From Paraglaciecola hydrolytica (GTDB lineage: Bacteria > Pseudomonadota > Gammaproteobacteria > Enterobacterales > Alteromonadaceae), in assembly GCF_001565895.1 (NCBI RefSeq), contig NZ_LSNE01000003.1:64653-128652 (forward strand): DNA of 64,000 bases. The letters run 5' to 3'. Below, one piece after another: positions 17,647 to 26,338 of the stretch. Position 1 is the first letter of the stretch; every line of letters begins with the position of its first letter. Below the pieces are notes generated by a model. That model ran no database searches. It was given only the letters and a program-made list of their open reading frames with translations, and had not been told where the DNA came from. The translations under genes and the position numbers were made by a program.

Positions 17647-20600
17647 TAAATTTGAGGAATTTGTTGTTGCTGAGTTATTAAACTGGGCACCAGATAATGT
17701 AAAGAAGGGATTTAGATATCAATTCAAGTCTCCCAATTCTGAAAACAGTGAAAAGCTCTTTAACGAATTTATCAAAGTTTCAAATGGAGCGTATATTGAA
17801 TTTATATCCAAGTTTCATGACCACCCCATTAAGTTACCATGCATTTCGGTTAATGGTGTGCAACTGGTCCCTCTACTTCACTCGTCCTCTGAAAATGGAT
17901 TTACAGAAAATTTTATTTCTCACCTTAGAGATGAAGTAACCAAACCTCAAAGTGTACTTACATCTGCTTGTTTAATTATTCTGCATAACAGCAAGTTGGA
18001 TACGATTATTAATAGTTCTCGTGATTTAGCGCAGCAAGGCTATGTATGGAACAACGAAGAAATTAAGACGGTATTACAAAAGCTAATAGAAGGACAAGAT
18101 AAAGACAAAGATTTATCTTTAGTATTGCTTGAATACCAATTTGATGCCATCAAAGAAGAGCGTGCAACATTATTTGGCTTTGAAAAACTTTTTGATGCTA
18201 TCAAAGATGATAGAAAAATTAAATTTGATGAATTATTTCTTCTAGAGGATCCAGTGATAGATGATTTTACTAACAGCCCAAAGCAGTTAAGAAAACGTCT
18301 CGATGAAAACCAAAAGCTATACAAAGAAATCGAATGGGAAGTAGTTAATTTTCCCAATCAATTAGAGGATCGCTTAGCAAACAAATTTAGTACTAAGTTT
18401 ATAAAATCAAAATTTCCTAAAGGCGATACTGAATCATGGAAACAAGTTGCGTTTGATGATTATCGCGAAGAGATTAAACGTAATCAAAAGCAAACTCTAA
18501 GCCTCGACAAAATAGAGTTTGATAACCAAAACATCTTCCCTAAGAAGAAAGGGAGTACCGCTGCACAACAGCGTGAGTGGCATGTCATCATTCAACTGCC
18601 CTATGGAGTAAACGAGATTGACTTAGATCTCATATGGAATGGTGGCGATTTAGAAAACGATCACCTTAGCCAGCCAAACAAATTGTTACCCAAAGGGAGT
18701 ACATACAAGGTTATTTCGAAAGGAGCTAAAACCAGCCGAACTAAACTGATTGCACCATACAACGGTGAGCCACTTTTCTTTACTATAGGCACCGAAAACA
18801 GAGATAAATCGAGCGACAGATATAGACTACATTTTCTAATATTGGTCGAGAATCAATTTAATGTGGATGCATTCAAAAGCATATTTCTTCTCAACCCTCG
18901 CAAAAAACTTATAAGGTTGTTAACAAATGATAGCCACCTTGCCGTTAACCCCAATGCATTTTCTACATTAGAGTTAAACGAAGCAAATCAAAAGATTGCT
19001 TGGGAAAGCGTTAAGGCTATTGATTTTAAAGCGCTGTCAGAAAAATCCAACGATGTAGAATTTTCAATCATAAATGACAAAAATAGCCTTGATTTTATAA
19101 TCGAAGGCGAAGTAGCAGATTCGTCCTTATCACTACCATTAATATTCGATAAAGAGCGAGTAAATGCGATTTTAGATGATGATTATTATGGTGTTTTTAA
19201 TCGTGATAAAGATAAGGTAATAATCGACAACAAAGAAGTATTGCTGATAACAGATCGTTTAATGTTGATGCGTTTAGAAGCTCGATTTATTGACGAAAAT
19301 ATTCTGGCATTTGATGACGTTAACGGCACGACGCTAAGTCTTGAGGATATTAAATCCACAGACAATAATTTATATCTCGCTTATAGTGAACTATATGATT
19401 TTTGTAAGGCCCGAAATTCGTTACCCTCGTTATTATCATGGGGGCCTATATTTAGAGCTATCGTAAGCAACTTAGTTAACAGCTATTTAGCACTGTTAGA
19501 TAACATTGCCCCTGATACTGTTTTGCCACCAGCGCTTAAACAGGTTTTAAATATTGGATTGGTGAAGAAAAAAGACTGTGAACTGATATCGCCATTTCAC
19601 CCAATTGTCTTAGTTTACTACTTGTCACTTACAAACCAATTTCAAGACGATCTTACATTTGCAGAAAATGAAGAGAGCGAGGCAAGTTTCAAATTTTTAC
19701 CTAAAGTCACTCTTAATAGGTTAAATCCTAGGGGATTGATCCCCTATTTATATGACAAAGAAAATGAGTTTTCTCACGTTAATGTTTTCGACTTAAACGC
19801 GTTTTGGCTTGAAGCAATTCCCCATGAAAAAAGCCAGTATGAATTTGTCACCAAGTTAGTTAAAGAAAAAATAAACGAATTTCAAACCGCTTATAAAGAC
19901 CTATTTAGCAATCACGAGCAATCAAAACTAATTTTAAATTCGGTCAATCAAGGCATCTGTCATGAGTTATTTTTAGGCGTTGTAGGATATTTCAAAGATA
20001 ACCTAGATAACGCCTCGTTTGTGCACGTCAACTTATACGATAAGGAACTAGTATTAAATTCTTTTGATGTGTTTGCCGAATCCACCAACAACGACAGTCT
20101 TAAAGAGTTTTTGGGCATTGGGACTAAACGGTATACCGACAGCGCTGACAGCATTATCGAGTTACTGCGAACACGTTTAACCTACAGCAAATTCACTACG
20201 GGCAATGTCAGTAAATACGAATATGCTCACATATCCTTCTTTTACAATGATGAGAAAGTTGATTGTATTTCAGTCAATATAGATTCTAAACCGAGTGGCA
20301 TTGCAGCTGATGGCTTGTTAGGTGGCGAGTCATCAGAAAGTCAGCACGGAAGTTACCATACTGCTTTTGGATTAAAAGACGTCAAATATGACAATAATCC
20401 TCTATTACAAACGGCTAAACTCTTTGGCTCTTTAATAAAACCAGCCAGAGAAGCCAACTCTCAATTTTCTGGGAAAGATGCCATTGCATTAGCGGTAAAT
20501 GAAAGTTTTAAAACGCTATTAAATCAAACGTGTGATTCATCAATTTGGACAACCATTATCGACCCCAAGGTAACCTTGGATTTCTTTAATACGCAAGACA

Positions 20601-22717
20601 AAGTACTTATACATTACTCTGACCAATATACTTCATCTTCCGGTTTTGATGCGATTACTGTAAGCCGTCAAAAAGATCTTTTTATTAAGGTTCTTGAACG
20701 AGGCAAAGGCACACAGATAAGTGATTTTAATGCCTTCAATGGTGATTGGCTGCTTAAAATGCTGACGTCAAACGATACCACAAAATTGGGTATGGAAGGC
20801 GAAATAGGTGCTTATAAATTAGCCACAGCTCTGCTGCAATCACCTACCATAACTTGGATACCTCTATCCGTTGGGGAGCTAGTAAGAGTATCAGGCAATA
20901 TCGGATTAAAAATTCTCGATACTGAATTATCTGCTGCTAATGGGGGTCATGTTGGCGCAATGTCGGATGATATATTAATGGTCGGACTACAAAATCAAAA
21001 AATGTTTCTGCTCCCAGTAGAAGTAAAAACAGGTAGTACCCCCGACTATAAAAAAGCGAAAGAACAAGTCCTAAGTCTCAAACAGCATTTAGATAAACAG
21101 CTTAAGGGCCGCACCTTAAAGGGTAAATTAAATCGAGCATTATTTTTTAAACAAATTTTGGCTCAAATTGACAAATACAAACTGTATAAAGTATTCCCCG
21201 ATAAGTACTTTAACAAAGAGGTTGAGCATAAAAACGAGTGGTTAAGGGGGGAATACCACATCGATGATGTAAGTGAACTCCCGAAAGGCTTTGTTATTAG
21301 TCACCTAAGTAGTGACAGCGTTTTTGATCCTGATTATCGCGAAGAGCAGCAAATACTGCTTATTGATTTACCCATAGCATTACTCCCCTCATTAGTTAAG
21401 GGATCGCTTAAAGACTTTATAGAAAGCAATGCTTTACCCGCACAATTTAAAGCACCGAAGTTGTATAATTCATCTATTTCACCTCAAGAACAAGCTTCAA
21501 ATACTCCGAGTGAACCACAGGCTAACGACTTGTCCATCTCTCCTCATGTAGATGTAGTTAAACCTCCAGAAAAAAAGCAGTCCGTTTCTACAGATTCACT
21601 AAAAATACTCATAGGCAATAATATTCAAAATAACGAAGACGTGCTGTGGGAGCCAACCAACACTGCTAAATTTATGAATACCAATTCAGGCATTATTGGC
21701 ACTATGGGTACGGGTAAAACCCAATGTACAAAGTCGGTTGTTACTCAACTGTACCAAAACCAGCACAACAATGTTGATGGAAAACCGATTGGAGTTTTAA
21801 TATTTGACTACAAATCAGACTATGTTGATGAGAAGTTTTTAACAGCAACCAATGCCAAAAAATTTAAACTCTTTAAGCTGCCATATAATCCACTAAGTCT
21901 ATTTGGCGATACGCCTATGTTACCCATTCATACTGCGGCAGGTTTTTCTGAAACCATGTCTAAGGCTTATGGATTAGGCAAAAAACAACAGCTTAAATTA
22001 GAGAATATTATTCTCGAAGCTTATGAGTTGGCAGGCATAAAACCCGAAAATGCGGCTACTTGGAAGCGCCCTGCTCCAACCATTGAAAACATCTGGGATC
22101 TGTTTTTAGAACAAGAAAAGGTCGAAGAAGACTCACTTTATGCTGCCCTATCAAAGTTAGCGCGTTTCAAAATATTTGAAACTGATCCAGAAAAAATGAT
22201 GAGTTTGTACGAGTTAATCGATGGCGTCACAGTTATCGAACTAGCAGGCTACCCCAGCGAAGTACAAAATTTAATTGTTGCCCTCACCCTTGATTTGTTT
22301 TATTCACAAATGCAAAAACAAGGCAAGCCTGAAGTTCAGGGCGATTTTAGGCAGGTATCTAAACTCATTTTAGTGGATGAAGCTGATAACTTTATGTCAC
22401 AAAACTTCTCTAGCCTTCGCCGGATATTGAAAGAAGGGCGTGAATATGGTGTGGGTGTCATCCTCTCAACCCAAGACATTACTCATTTCAAAACTAGCGA
22501 AAATGATTACTCAGCCTACATTCTGAGTTGGATCGTGCACCGAGTTTCACAAATTAAAAATCAAGATATCAAATCGATATTTAACAAAGATGACAAAACA
22601 GAACAAGAGCAATTAATGAAATCAATTCGAGAACTCGAAAAGCATTACAGCCTTTACGTGAATGGCGATAAAAAAATAACAAAAATTAAAGATAAAGCAT
22701 TTTGGGAATTAAATTAA
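17627..22717 (+). CDS. dptH: Phosphorothioation-dependent restriction protein DptH (HerA/FtsK-like ATPase)
   Basis: A very large protein of about 1,696 residues, the size expected of DptH (DndH). Most of it has no recognised motif. The C-terminal third holds a HerA/FtsK-type motor: Walker A GTMGTGKTQC near residue 1,360, Walker B LILVDEADNF near residue 1,580, then VGVILSTQDITHF as the sensor strand. Just before it (residues about 1,130-1,160) VEVKTGSTPDYKKAKEQV resembles a PD-(D/E)xK nuclease core strand pair. I start it at ATG 17,627 with GGAG about 9 bases upstream. DptH is thought to drive DNA translocation or cleavage in Dnd restriction. Confidence 0.87.
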   Translation: MSVKPSSKFEEFVVAELLNWAPDNVKKGFRYQFKSPNSENSEKLFNEFIKVSNGAYIEFISKFHDHPIKLPCISVNGVQLVPLLHSSSENGFTENFISHLRDEVTKPQSVLTSACLIILHNSKLDTIINSSRDLAQQGYVWNNEEIKTVLQKLIEGQDKDKDLSLVLLEYQFDAIKEERATLFGFEKLFDAIKDDRKIKFDELFLLEDPVIDDFTNSPKQLRKRLDENQKLYKEIEWEVVNFPNQLEDRLANKFSTKFIKSKFPKGDTESWKQVAFDDYREEIKRNQKQTLSLDKIEFDNQNIFPKKKGSTAAQQREWHVIIQLPYGVNEIDLDLIWNGGDLENDHLSQPNKLLPKGSTYKVISKGAKTSRTKLIAPYNGEPLFFTIGTENRDKSSDRYRLHFLILVENQFNVDAFKSIFLLNPRKKLIRLLTNDSHLAVNPNAFSTLELNEANQKIAWESVKAIDFKALSEKSNDVEFSIINDKNSLDFIIEGEVADSSLSLPLIFDKERVNAILDDDYYGVFNRDKDKVIIDNKEVLLITDRLMLMRLEARFIDENILAFDDVNGTTLSLEDIKSTDNNLYLAYSELYDFCKARNSLPSLLSWGPIFRAIVSNLVNSYLALLDNIAPDTVLPPALKQVLNIGLVKKKDCELISPFHPIVLVYYLSLTNQFQDDLTFAENEESEASFKFLPKVTLNRLNPRGLIPYLYDKENEFSHVNVFDLNAFWLEAIPHEKSQYEFVTKLVKEKINEFQTAYKDLFSNHEQSKLILNSVNQGICHELFLGVVGYFKDNLDNASFVHVNLYDKELVLNSFDVFAESTNNDSLKEFLGIGTKRYTDSADSIIELLRTRLTYSKFTTGNVSKYEYAHISFFYNDEKVDCISVNIDSKPSGIAADGLLGGESSESQHGSYHTAFGLKDVKYDNNPLLQTAKLFGSLIKPAREANSQFSGKDAIALAVNESFKTLLNQTCDSSIWTTIIDPKVTLDFFNTQDKVLIHYSDQYTSSSGFDAITVSRQKDLFIKVLERGKGTQISDFNAFNGDWLLKMLTSNDTTKLGMEGEIGAYKLATALLQSPTITWIPLSVGELVRVSGNIGLKILDTELSAANGGHVGAMSDDILMVGLQNQKMFLLPVEVKTGSTPDYKKAKEQVLSLKQHLDKQLKGRTLKGKLNRALFFKQILAQIDKYKLYKVFPDKYFNKEVEHKNEWLRGEYHIDDVSELPKGFVISHLSSDSVFDPDYREEQQILLIDLPIALLPSLVKGSLKDFIESNALPAQFKAPKLYNSSISPQEQASNTPSEPQANDLSISPHVDVVKPPEKKQSVSTDSLKILIGNNIQNNEDVLWEPTNTAKFMNTNSGIIGTMGTGKTQCTKSVVTQLYQNQHNNVDGKPIGVLIFDYKSDYVDEKFLTATNAKKFKLFKLPYNPLSLFGDTPMLPIHTAAGFSETMSKAYGLGKKQQLKLENIILEAYELAGIKPENAATWKRPAPTIENIWDLFLEQEKVEEDSLYAALSKLARFKIFETDPEKMMSLYELIDGVTVIELAGYPSEVQNLIVALTLDLFYSQMQKQGKPEVQGDFRQVSKLILVDEADNFMSQNFSSLRRILKEGREYGVGVILSTQDITHFKTSENDYSAYILSWIVHRVSQIKNQDIKSIFNKDDKTEQEQLMKSIRELEKHYSLYVNGDKKITKIKDKAFWELN

Positions 22718-22730
22718 AAAGGAAGCAATT

Positions 22731-24515
22731 ATGAATGTCCGGCCTGAATACAAGTCATTTGGAGAATTATTTGCCGAGAATAATGTTTTTTTCACACCTA
22801 AATATCAAAGAGATTATTCATGGGAATCAGAACAAATTGAACAATTTTGTGGTGATATTGAAAATGCATTAACTGCCCTTGTGGAGGGAAATGTTTCACA
22901 ACACTTTTTTGGCGGAATTGTTTGCTCTCAAGAAGAGGGGGTCGGAAATAGAAAAATAGAAAATATGTTAGTTGATGGGCAGCAGAGGCTTTCGACGATC
23001 ATCATATTTTTCTCCGTCATTAAAAGCATACTGCTAGCATATGAAGGAGATGAAAAAGATCTAGCATTTCGAGACGACTTATTGACAGATATTCACAAAT
23101 ACCTCGTATTTGAAGAAAGAGTACAAAGAGAGAAAGTTTCTCACGCTAGGTTAAGAATTGGAAATGCCGACAATGTATTTTTTCAAGCTACCATTCAAGG
23201 CGCTGAGATAGCAAGAACAAGAGATTCACATAAATTAATATGGTCTGCAAGACAAAGCTTTCAAGCTTTTTTAGTCGATAAATTATTTGAAAATAAAACC
23301 CTTACAGAATCGCTAGAAGTTGTGGACAACATTATTAAGCTATTCGAAGAAAGCTTTTTGCTAATACACATTATTTCAACAACAGTAGATGATGCCTATA
23401 AACTTTTCATGGTTTTAAATGATAGAGGAATTAATTTAACAGAAGGCGAGTTACTAAAAGCACATACCATCGGTAATTTCGATGAAAATAATGCTCATGT
23501 CATTCAAATAACTAATGATTGGGATTCTATTCTTGCAAATGACGCTAGTAGTGTTAGTGACTTTTTACGTTGGATTGTAACAATGCTAACTGGTGAGCAC
23601 ATACCCAATAGCCAAGTTTTGGAGAGGTATAAGCAAGATTATTTAACAAGTAACCTTGCACCTCAAGACATGGCTAATAAAGTTAGATTTATTAAAGAAG
23701 CCTGTGAAAAATTAAAGTTGTTATCTGATGCGGAATGGCCATTTGAATCATCAAACAACACAAACCAATTCCATAAGACTAAACTAGACTGGCTAGTAAA
23801 AAAACTTAAGCACACTCATTCTATGCCTATGCTTTTGGCTGCAACATATACGACAGAGGTGGAATTCCAAAAAGTTGTTTCAGAAACATGCAAGTTTTTT
23901 ATAAGGTACAAAGTTATAAGTAATTTACATGCTGGATTATTTTCCTCACTTTATCCAAACAAAGCGAAGATTATTTATACACAAAGAGATCGTTTCTCAG
24001 TTGCATTAATTCAGGAGGCTTTCAGAGATGTAATTGCTTCAAAAGACTCTGAAAATGAATATTTCACAGCAGGTATAGCATCACTTGCTTACAGTAGAAA
24101 AGGTGACAATAGGCCACTCAAATATCTAATGATTACAATTCAGGAAAATTGGGATTGGCTCACTAATGAACCCGCATTAGGAGTAAGAAGAAGACTGCAT
24201 ATGGAGGATAAAACTGCCGTATTTGATTTTAAAAATACCTCCATTGAGCACTTGTACCCATACTCAGCAAGAGAGGTAGACCGTAACGTAGACCTTGAAG
24301 AGGTAAAAAATAGAATTGGAAATTTAGTTATTCTTGACATCAACACAAATGCCAGTAACAAAGATAGTCCATTTAGAGATAAAATAGTTAACTTTACAAA
24401 CTCAGGGATAGGTATTCATGAATTTGTTTTAGAGCATGATGAATGGTCACATGAGCAAGTTGAATTACTGCGAAATAAGTACATTGAGTTAAGTGTCAGA
24501 GCTTTTTCTTTTTAG
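22731..24515 (+). CDS. DUF262/DUF1524 (GmrSD- or SspE-like) nuclease
   Basis: A 594-residue protein. Residues 1-230 are DUF262, with FTPKYQRDYSWE and the hallmark VDGQQRLSTI near residue 84. Residues about 500-575 are DUF1524, with SIEHLYPYS, IGNLVILDINTN and the following Asn and Lys residues typical of His-Me-finger nucleases of this class. The same architecture occurs in GmrSD, which cuts modified phage DNA, and in SspE, a phosphorothioate-sensing nuclease of the Ssp system. It begins 13 bases after dptH, with AAGGAAG before the ATG, so it belongs to the dpt operon. I infer a modification-sensing effector; its target is not shown by the sequence. Confidence 0.85.
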   Translation: MNVRPEYKSFGELFAENNVFFTPKYQRDYSWESEQIEQFCGDIENALTALVEGNVSQHFFGGIVCSQEEGVGNRKIENMLVDGQQRLSTIIIFFSVIKSILLAYEGDEKDLAFRDDLLTDIHKYLVFEERVQREKVSHARLRIGNADNVFFQATIQGAEIARTRDSHKLIWSARQSFQAFLVDKLFENKTLTESLEVVDNIIKLFEESFLLIHIISTTVDDAYKLFMVLNDRGINLTEGELLKAHTIGNFDENNAHVIQITNDWDSILANDASSVSDFLRWIVTMLTGEHIPNSQVLERYKQDYLTSNLAPQDMANKVRFIKEACEKLKLLSDAEWPFESSNNTNQFHKTKLDWLVKKLKHTHSMPMLLAATYTTEVEFQKVVSETCKFFIRYKVISNLHAGLFSSLYPNKAKIIYTQRDRFSVALIQEAFRDVIASKDSENEYFTAGIASLAYSRKGDNRPLKYLMITIQENWDWLTNEPALGVRRRLHMEDKTAVFDFKNTSIEHLYPYSAREVDRNVDLEEVKNRIGNLVILDINTNASNKDSPFRDKIVNFTNSGIGIHEFVLEHDEWSHEQVELLRNKYIELSVRAFSF

Positions 24516-24526
24516 GAGCTTTATTT

Positions 24527-25942
24527 GTGGAAACAAGCGTCCGAGAAATCGAAGAGTATTCAAAAAAACTTGGATTTGAGTGCCACCACTCTGAAAACCG
24601 CCTGAGGATTTCGAATGACCAAACCGCATTTTTTTTGCATATGGAGATTAAGAATAAGAATAAAATATATATCTACTGTTCAGTGAGGCTTTCTTCTTGG
24701 CAAGTTATAGATGAAAGGACTGACTTTCACGAAATTTTATCTATTCTTTTTGCAAGTTTCGTTAGAACTAATAAACCTTATTGGAATAGTACATTTGCTG
24801 ATATGGAGCATCCTGTAATTGATGCGCCAACGGAAATATACTTGCGACAAATAGTCTTCACACAACCTTACAATGGTGAAAATAGTTTTGTTGTTTTTAA
24901 CCTCGCCAAAACAAAAGAGTTAATAACATTATTGTATTCATTTAATTACCTAACAAGACATTTTATAGGATTTGATCATTCTAGTGAAAGGAGATTTGTT
25001 CTTCCATGTTTAGAGTTAAGTTGGGAGTTGGAGCTGAAAAAAGCATTCGGAGCACAAGGAGATCTTTGGCAAGCCAATACTAGGGTTAATCCCGATTGGT
25101 TTCACTACATTAATGTAGGAAAGGGAATCTCAATGATAAAATCAGAAAGTGTTTCTTATGCACTCAAATTGTTTATTTCGAAAATAGGGAAGCATAGATA
25201 CATTAGGTATGAGAAGTTTGATTTAGTTTTTAATAAAAACAATCAAAATGTTCAAGTTAGAAAACTAGTAATAGATGGCTATAAAGCCTTAAATTCATTT
25301 GAGACTTCAGGAAAATTTTTCAAGCTAATACTTGATGGCTGCATAATTCTCGTAAAAAGTAATTTAATTTATATTTGCTATACGCCTACAGGACAAAATG
25401 CTGTTGAATATGTAAAAAGAGAAATAATTCATAGGAGGAGACTTGAGAATAAATATTTATTCAGAGAAAAAGCATATAGCTGGAATAAGCATTGTAACCC
25501 TGCTCTATTCGAAGATTTCTGCTTAAGCATTTTAAGAATACTACCTCAGACTGAATCAGTAAGAAAGGCTAGCCCATTAAATGAACCAGATGAAGGTATG
25601 GATATAATTTGGGAAATAAAAAGTATTTCACCAAAAGTTTTGGGTGAAAATATCTCCCCGTTTATTACAGAAAGAATTGTTGTTCAATGTAAAGCGGCCG
25701 CTAAGCCAATTGGTAAAGGCCTAATTACTGACGTCAGCGACACAATAGAATATCATAACGCTTCTGGTTACCACTTAATGACTTCAGCACCCTCTATAAC
25801 AAGGACGTTGAGGAATTATTTGATTAGGAAAAAAGATAGGGGTTTCAAGATAGATTGGTGGTCATCAATAGAAATTGAAGAATTGGTGGATAAACACCCA
25901 CAATTATTATCTGGTTACGAATCCATTTTACAAATGATTTAA
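24527..25942 (+). CDS. Mrr-like restriction endonuclease
   Basis: A 471-residue protein ending the dpt operon. The GTG start is preceded by AGGAG at 24,514-24,518. The first 310 residues have no recognised domain. Residues about 320-440 form an Mrr-type PD-(D/E)xK domain: NPALFEDFCLSIL, then EPDEGMDIIWEI (catalytic Asp), then IVVQCKAAAKPIGKG with Gln and Lys in the QxK position, then ASGYHLMTSAP. Mrr enzymes usually cut modified DNA. It follows the DUF262 gene by 11 bases and converges on dndE. The novel N-terminal region is probably the recognition part. Confidence 0.75.
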   Translation: METSVREIEEYSKKLGFECHHSENRLRISNDQTAFFLHMEIKNKNKIYIYCSVRLSSWQVIDERTDFHEILSILFASFVRTNKPYWNSTFADMEHPVIDAPTEIYLRQIVFTQPYNGENSFVVFNLAKTKELITLLYSFNYLTRHFIGFDHSSERRFVLPCLELSWELELKKAFGAQGDLWQANTRVNPDWFHYINVGKGISMIKSESVSYALKLFISKIGKHRYIRYEKFDLVFNKNNQNVQVRKLVIDGYKALNSFETSGKFFKLILDGCIILVKSNLIYICYTPTGQNAVEYVKREIIHRRRLENKYLFREKAYSWNKHCNPALFEDFCLSILRILPQTESVRKASPLNEPDEGMDIIWEIKSISPKVLGENISPFITERIVVQCKAAAKPIGKGLITDVSDTIEYHNASGYHLMTSAPSITRTLRNYLIRKKDRGFKIDWWSSIEIEELVDKHPQLLSGYESILQMI

Positions 25943-25951
25943 CTACAACAA

Positions 25952-25984
25952 CTTCACTGATGTATTACTGTTAATTCAGCGAAG
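25952..25984. terminator. Hairpin between convergent mrr-like and dndE genes
   Basis: CTTCACTGA and TCAGCGAAG form a 9-bp stem with one mismatch and a 15-base loop in the 42-bp gap between two convergent operons. No T-run is attached, so it is at best a weak bidirectional terminator. Confidence 0.3.
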
Positions 25985-26338
25985 TCATTGAAGAGAATCA
26001 AGTAAACTTGAAAGCGACTTATGATTTCTTAATGCCCCAATCCCATGCTCAACATGACTTGCCCAAGCTGTTTGCAATTCCTTCCCATCAAGTTCTGGAT
26101 ATTTCTGTTTCAACAATAACTCGGTAACCAACTGGGTTTTACCTAACCAAGTAAATTTATCTAATGTTAGGCTGCCATCAAGCTTGTATGAAATGTTTGG
26201 TTGGTAATAGTAATCTGACTCAATTGAACGAAAAAATGCGATACGGGCTGATACATTGGGTGTAATACCTGTGCTTGCTTTAAGTTTTTTCAACTGCTCT
26301 TCAACGGTTTTATTTAGCTGCATTCGATTGGGTAACAT
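25985..26338 (-). CDS. dndE: DNA phosphorothioation protein DndE
   Basis: A 117-residue basic protein matching DndE in size and sequence style: MQLNKTVEEQLKKLKASTG at the N-terminus, then ARIAFFRSIES and the C-terminal HVEHGIGALRNHKSL. DndE is essential for phosphorothioation and has been reported to bind nicked DNA. Its start overlaps the dndD stop as TAATG. It ends the dndBCDE operon. Confidence 0.9.
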   Translation of the reverse strand: MLPNRMQLNKTVEEQLKKLKASTGITPNVSARIAFFRSIESDYYYQPNISYKLDGSLTLDKFTWLGKTQLVTELLLKQKYPELDGKELQTAWASHVEHGIGALRNHKSLSSLLDSLQ

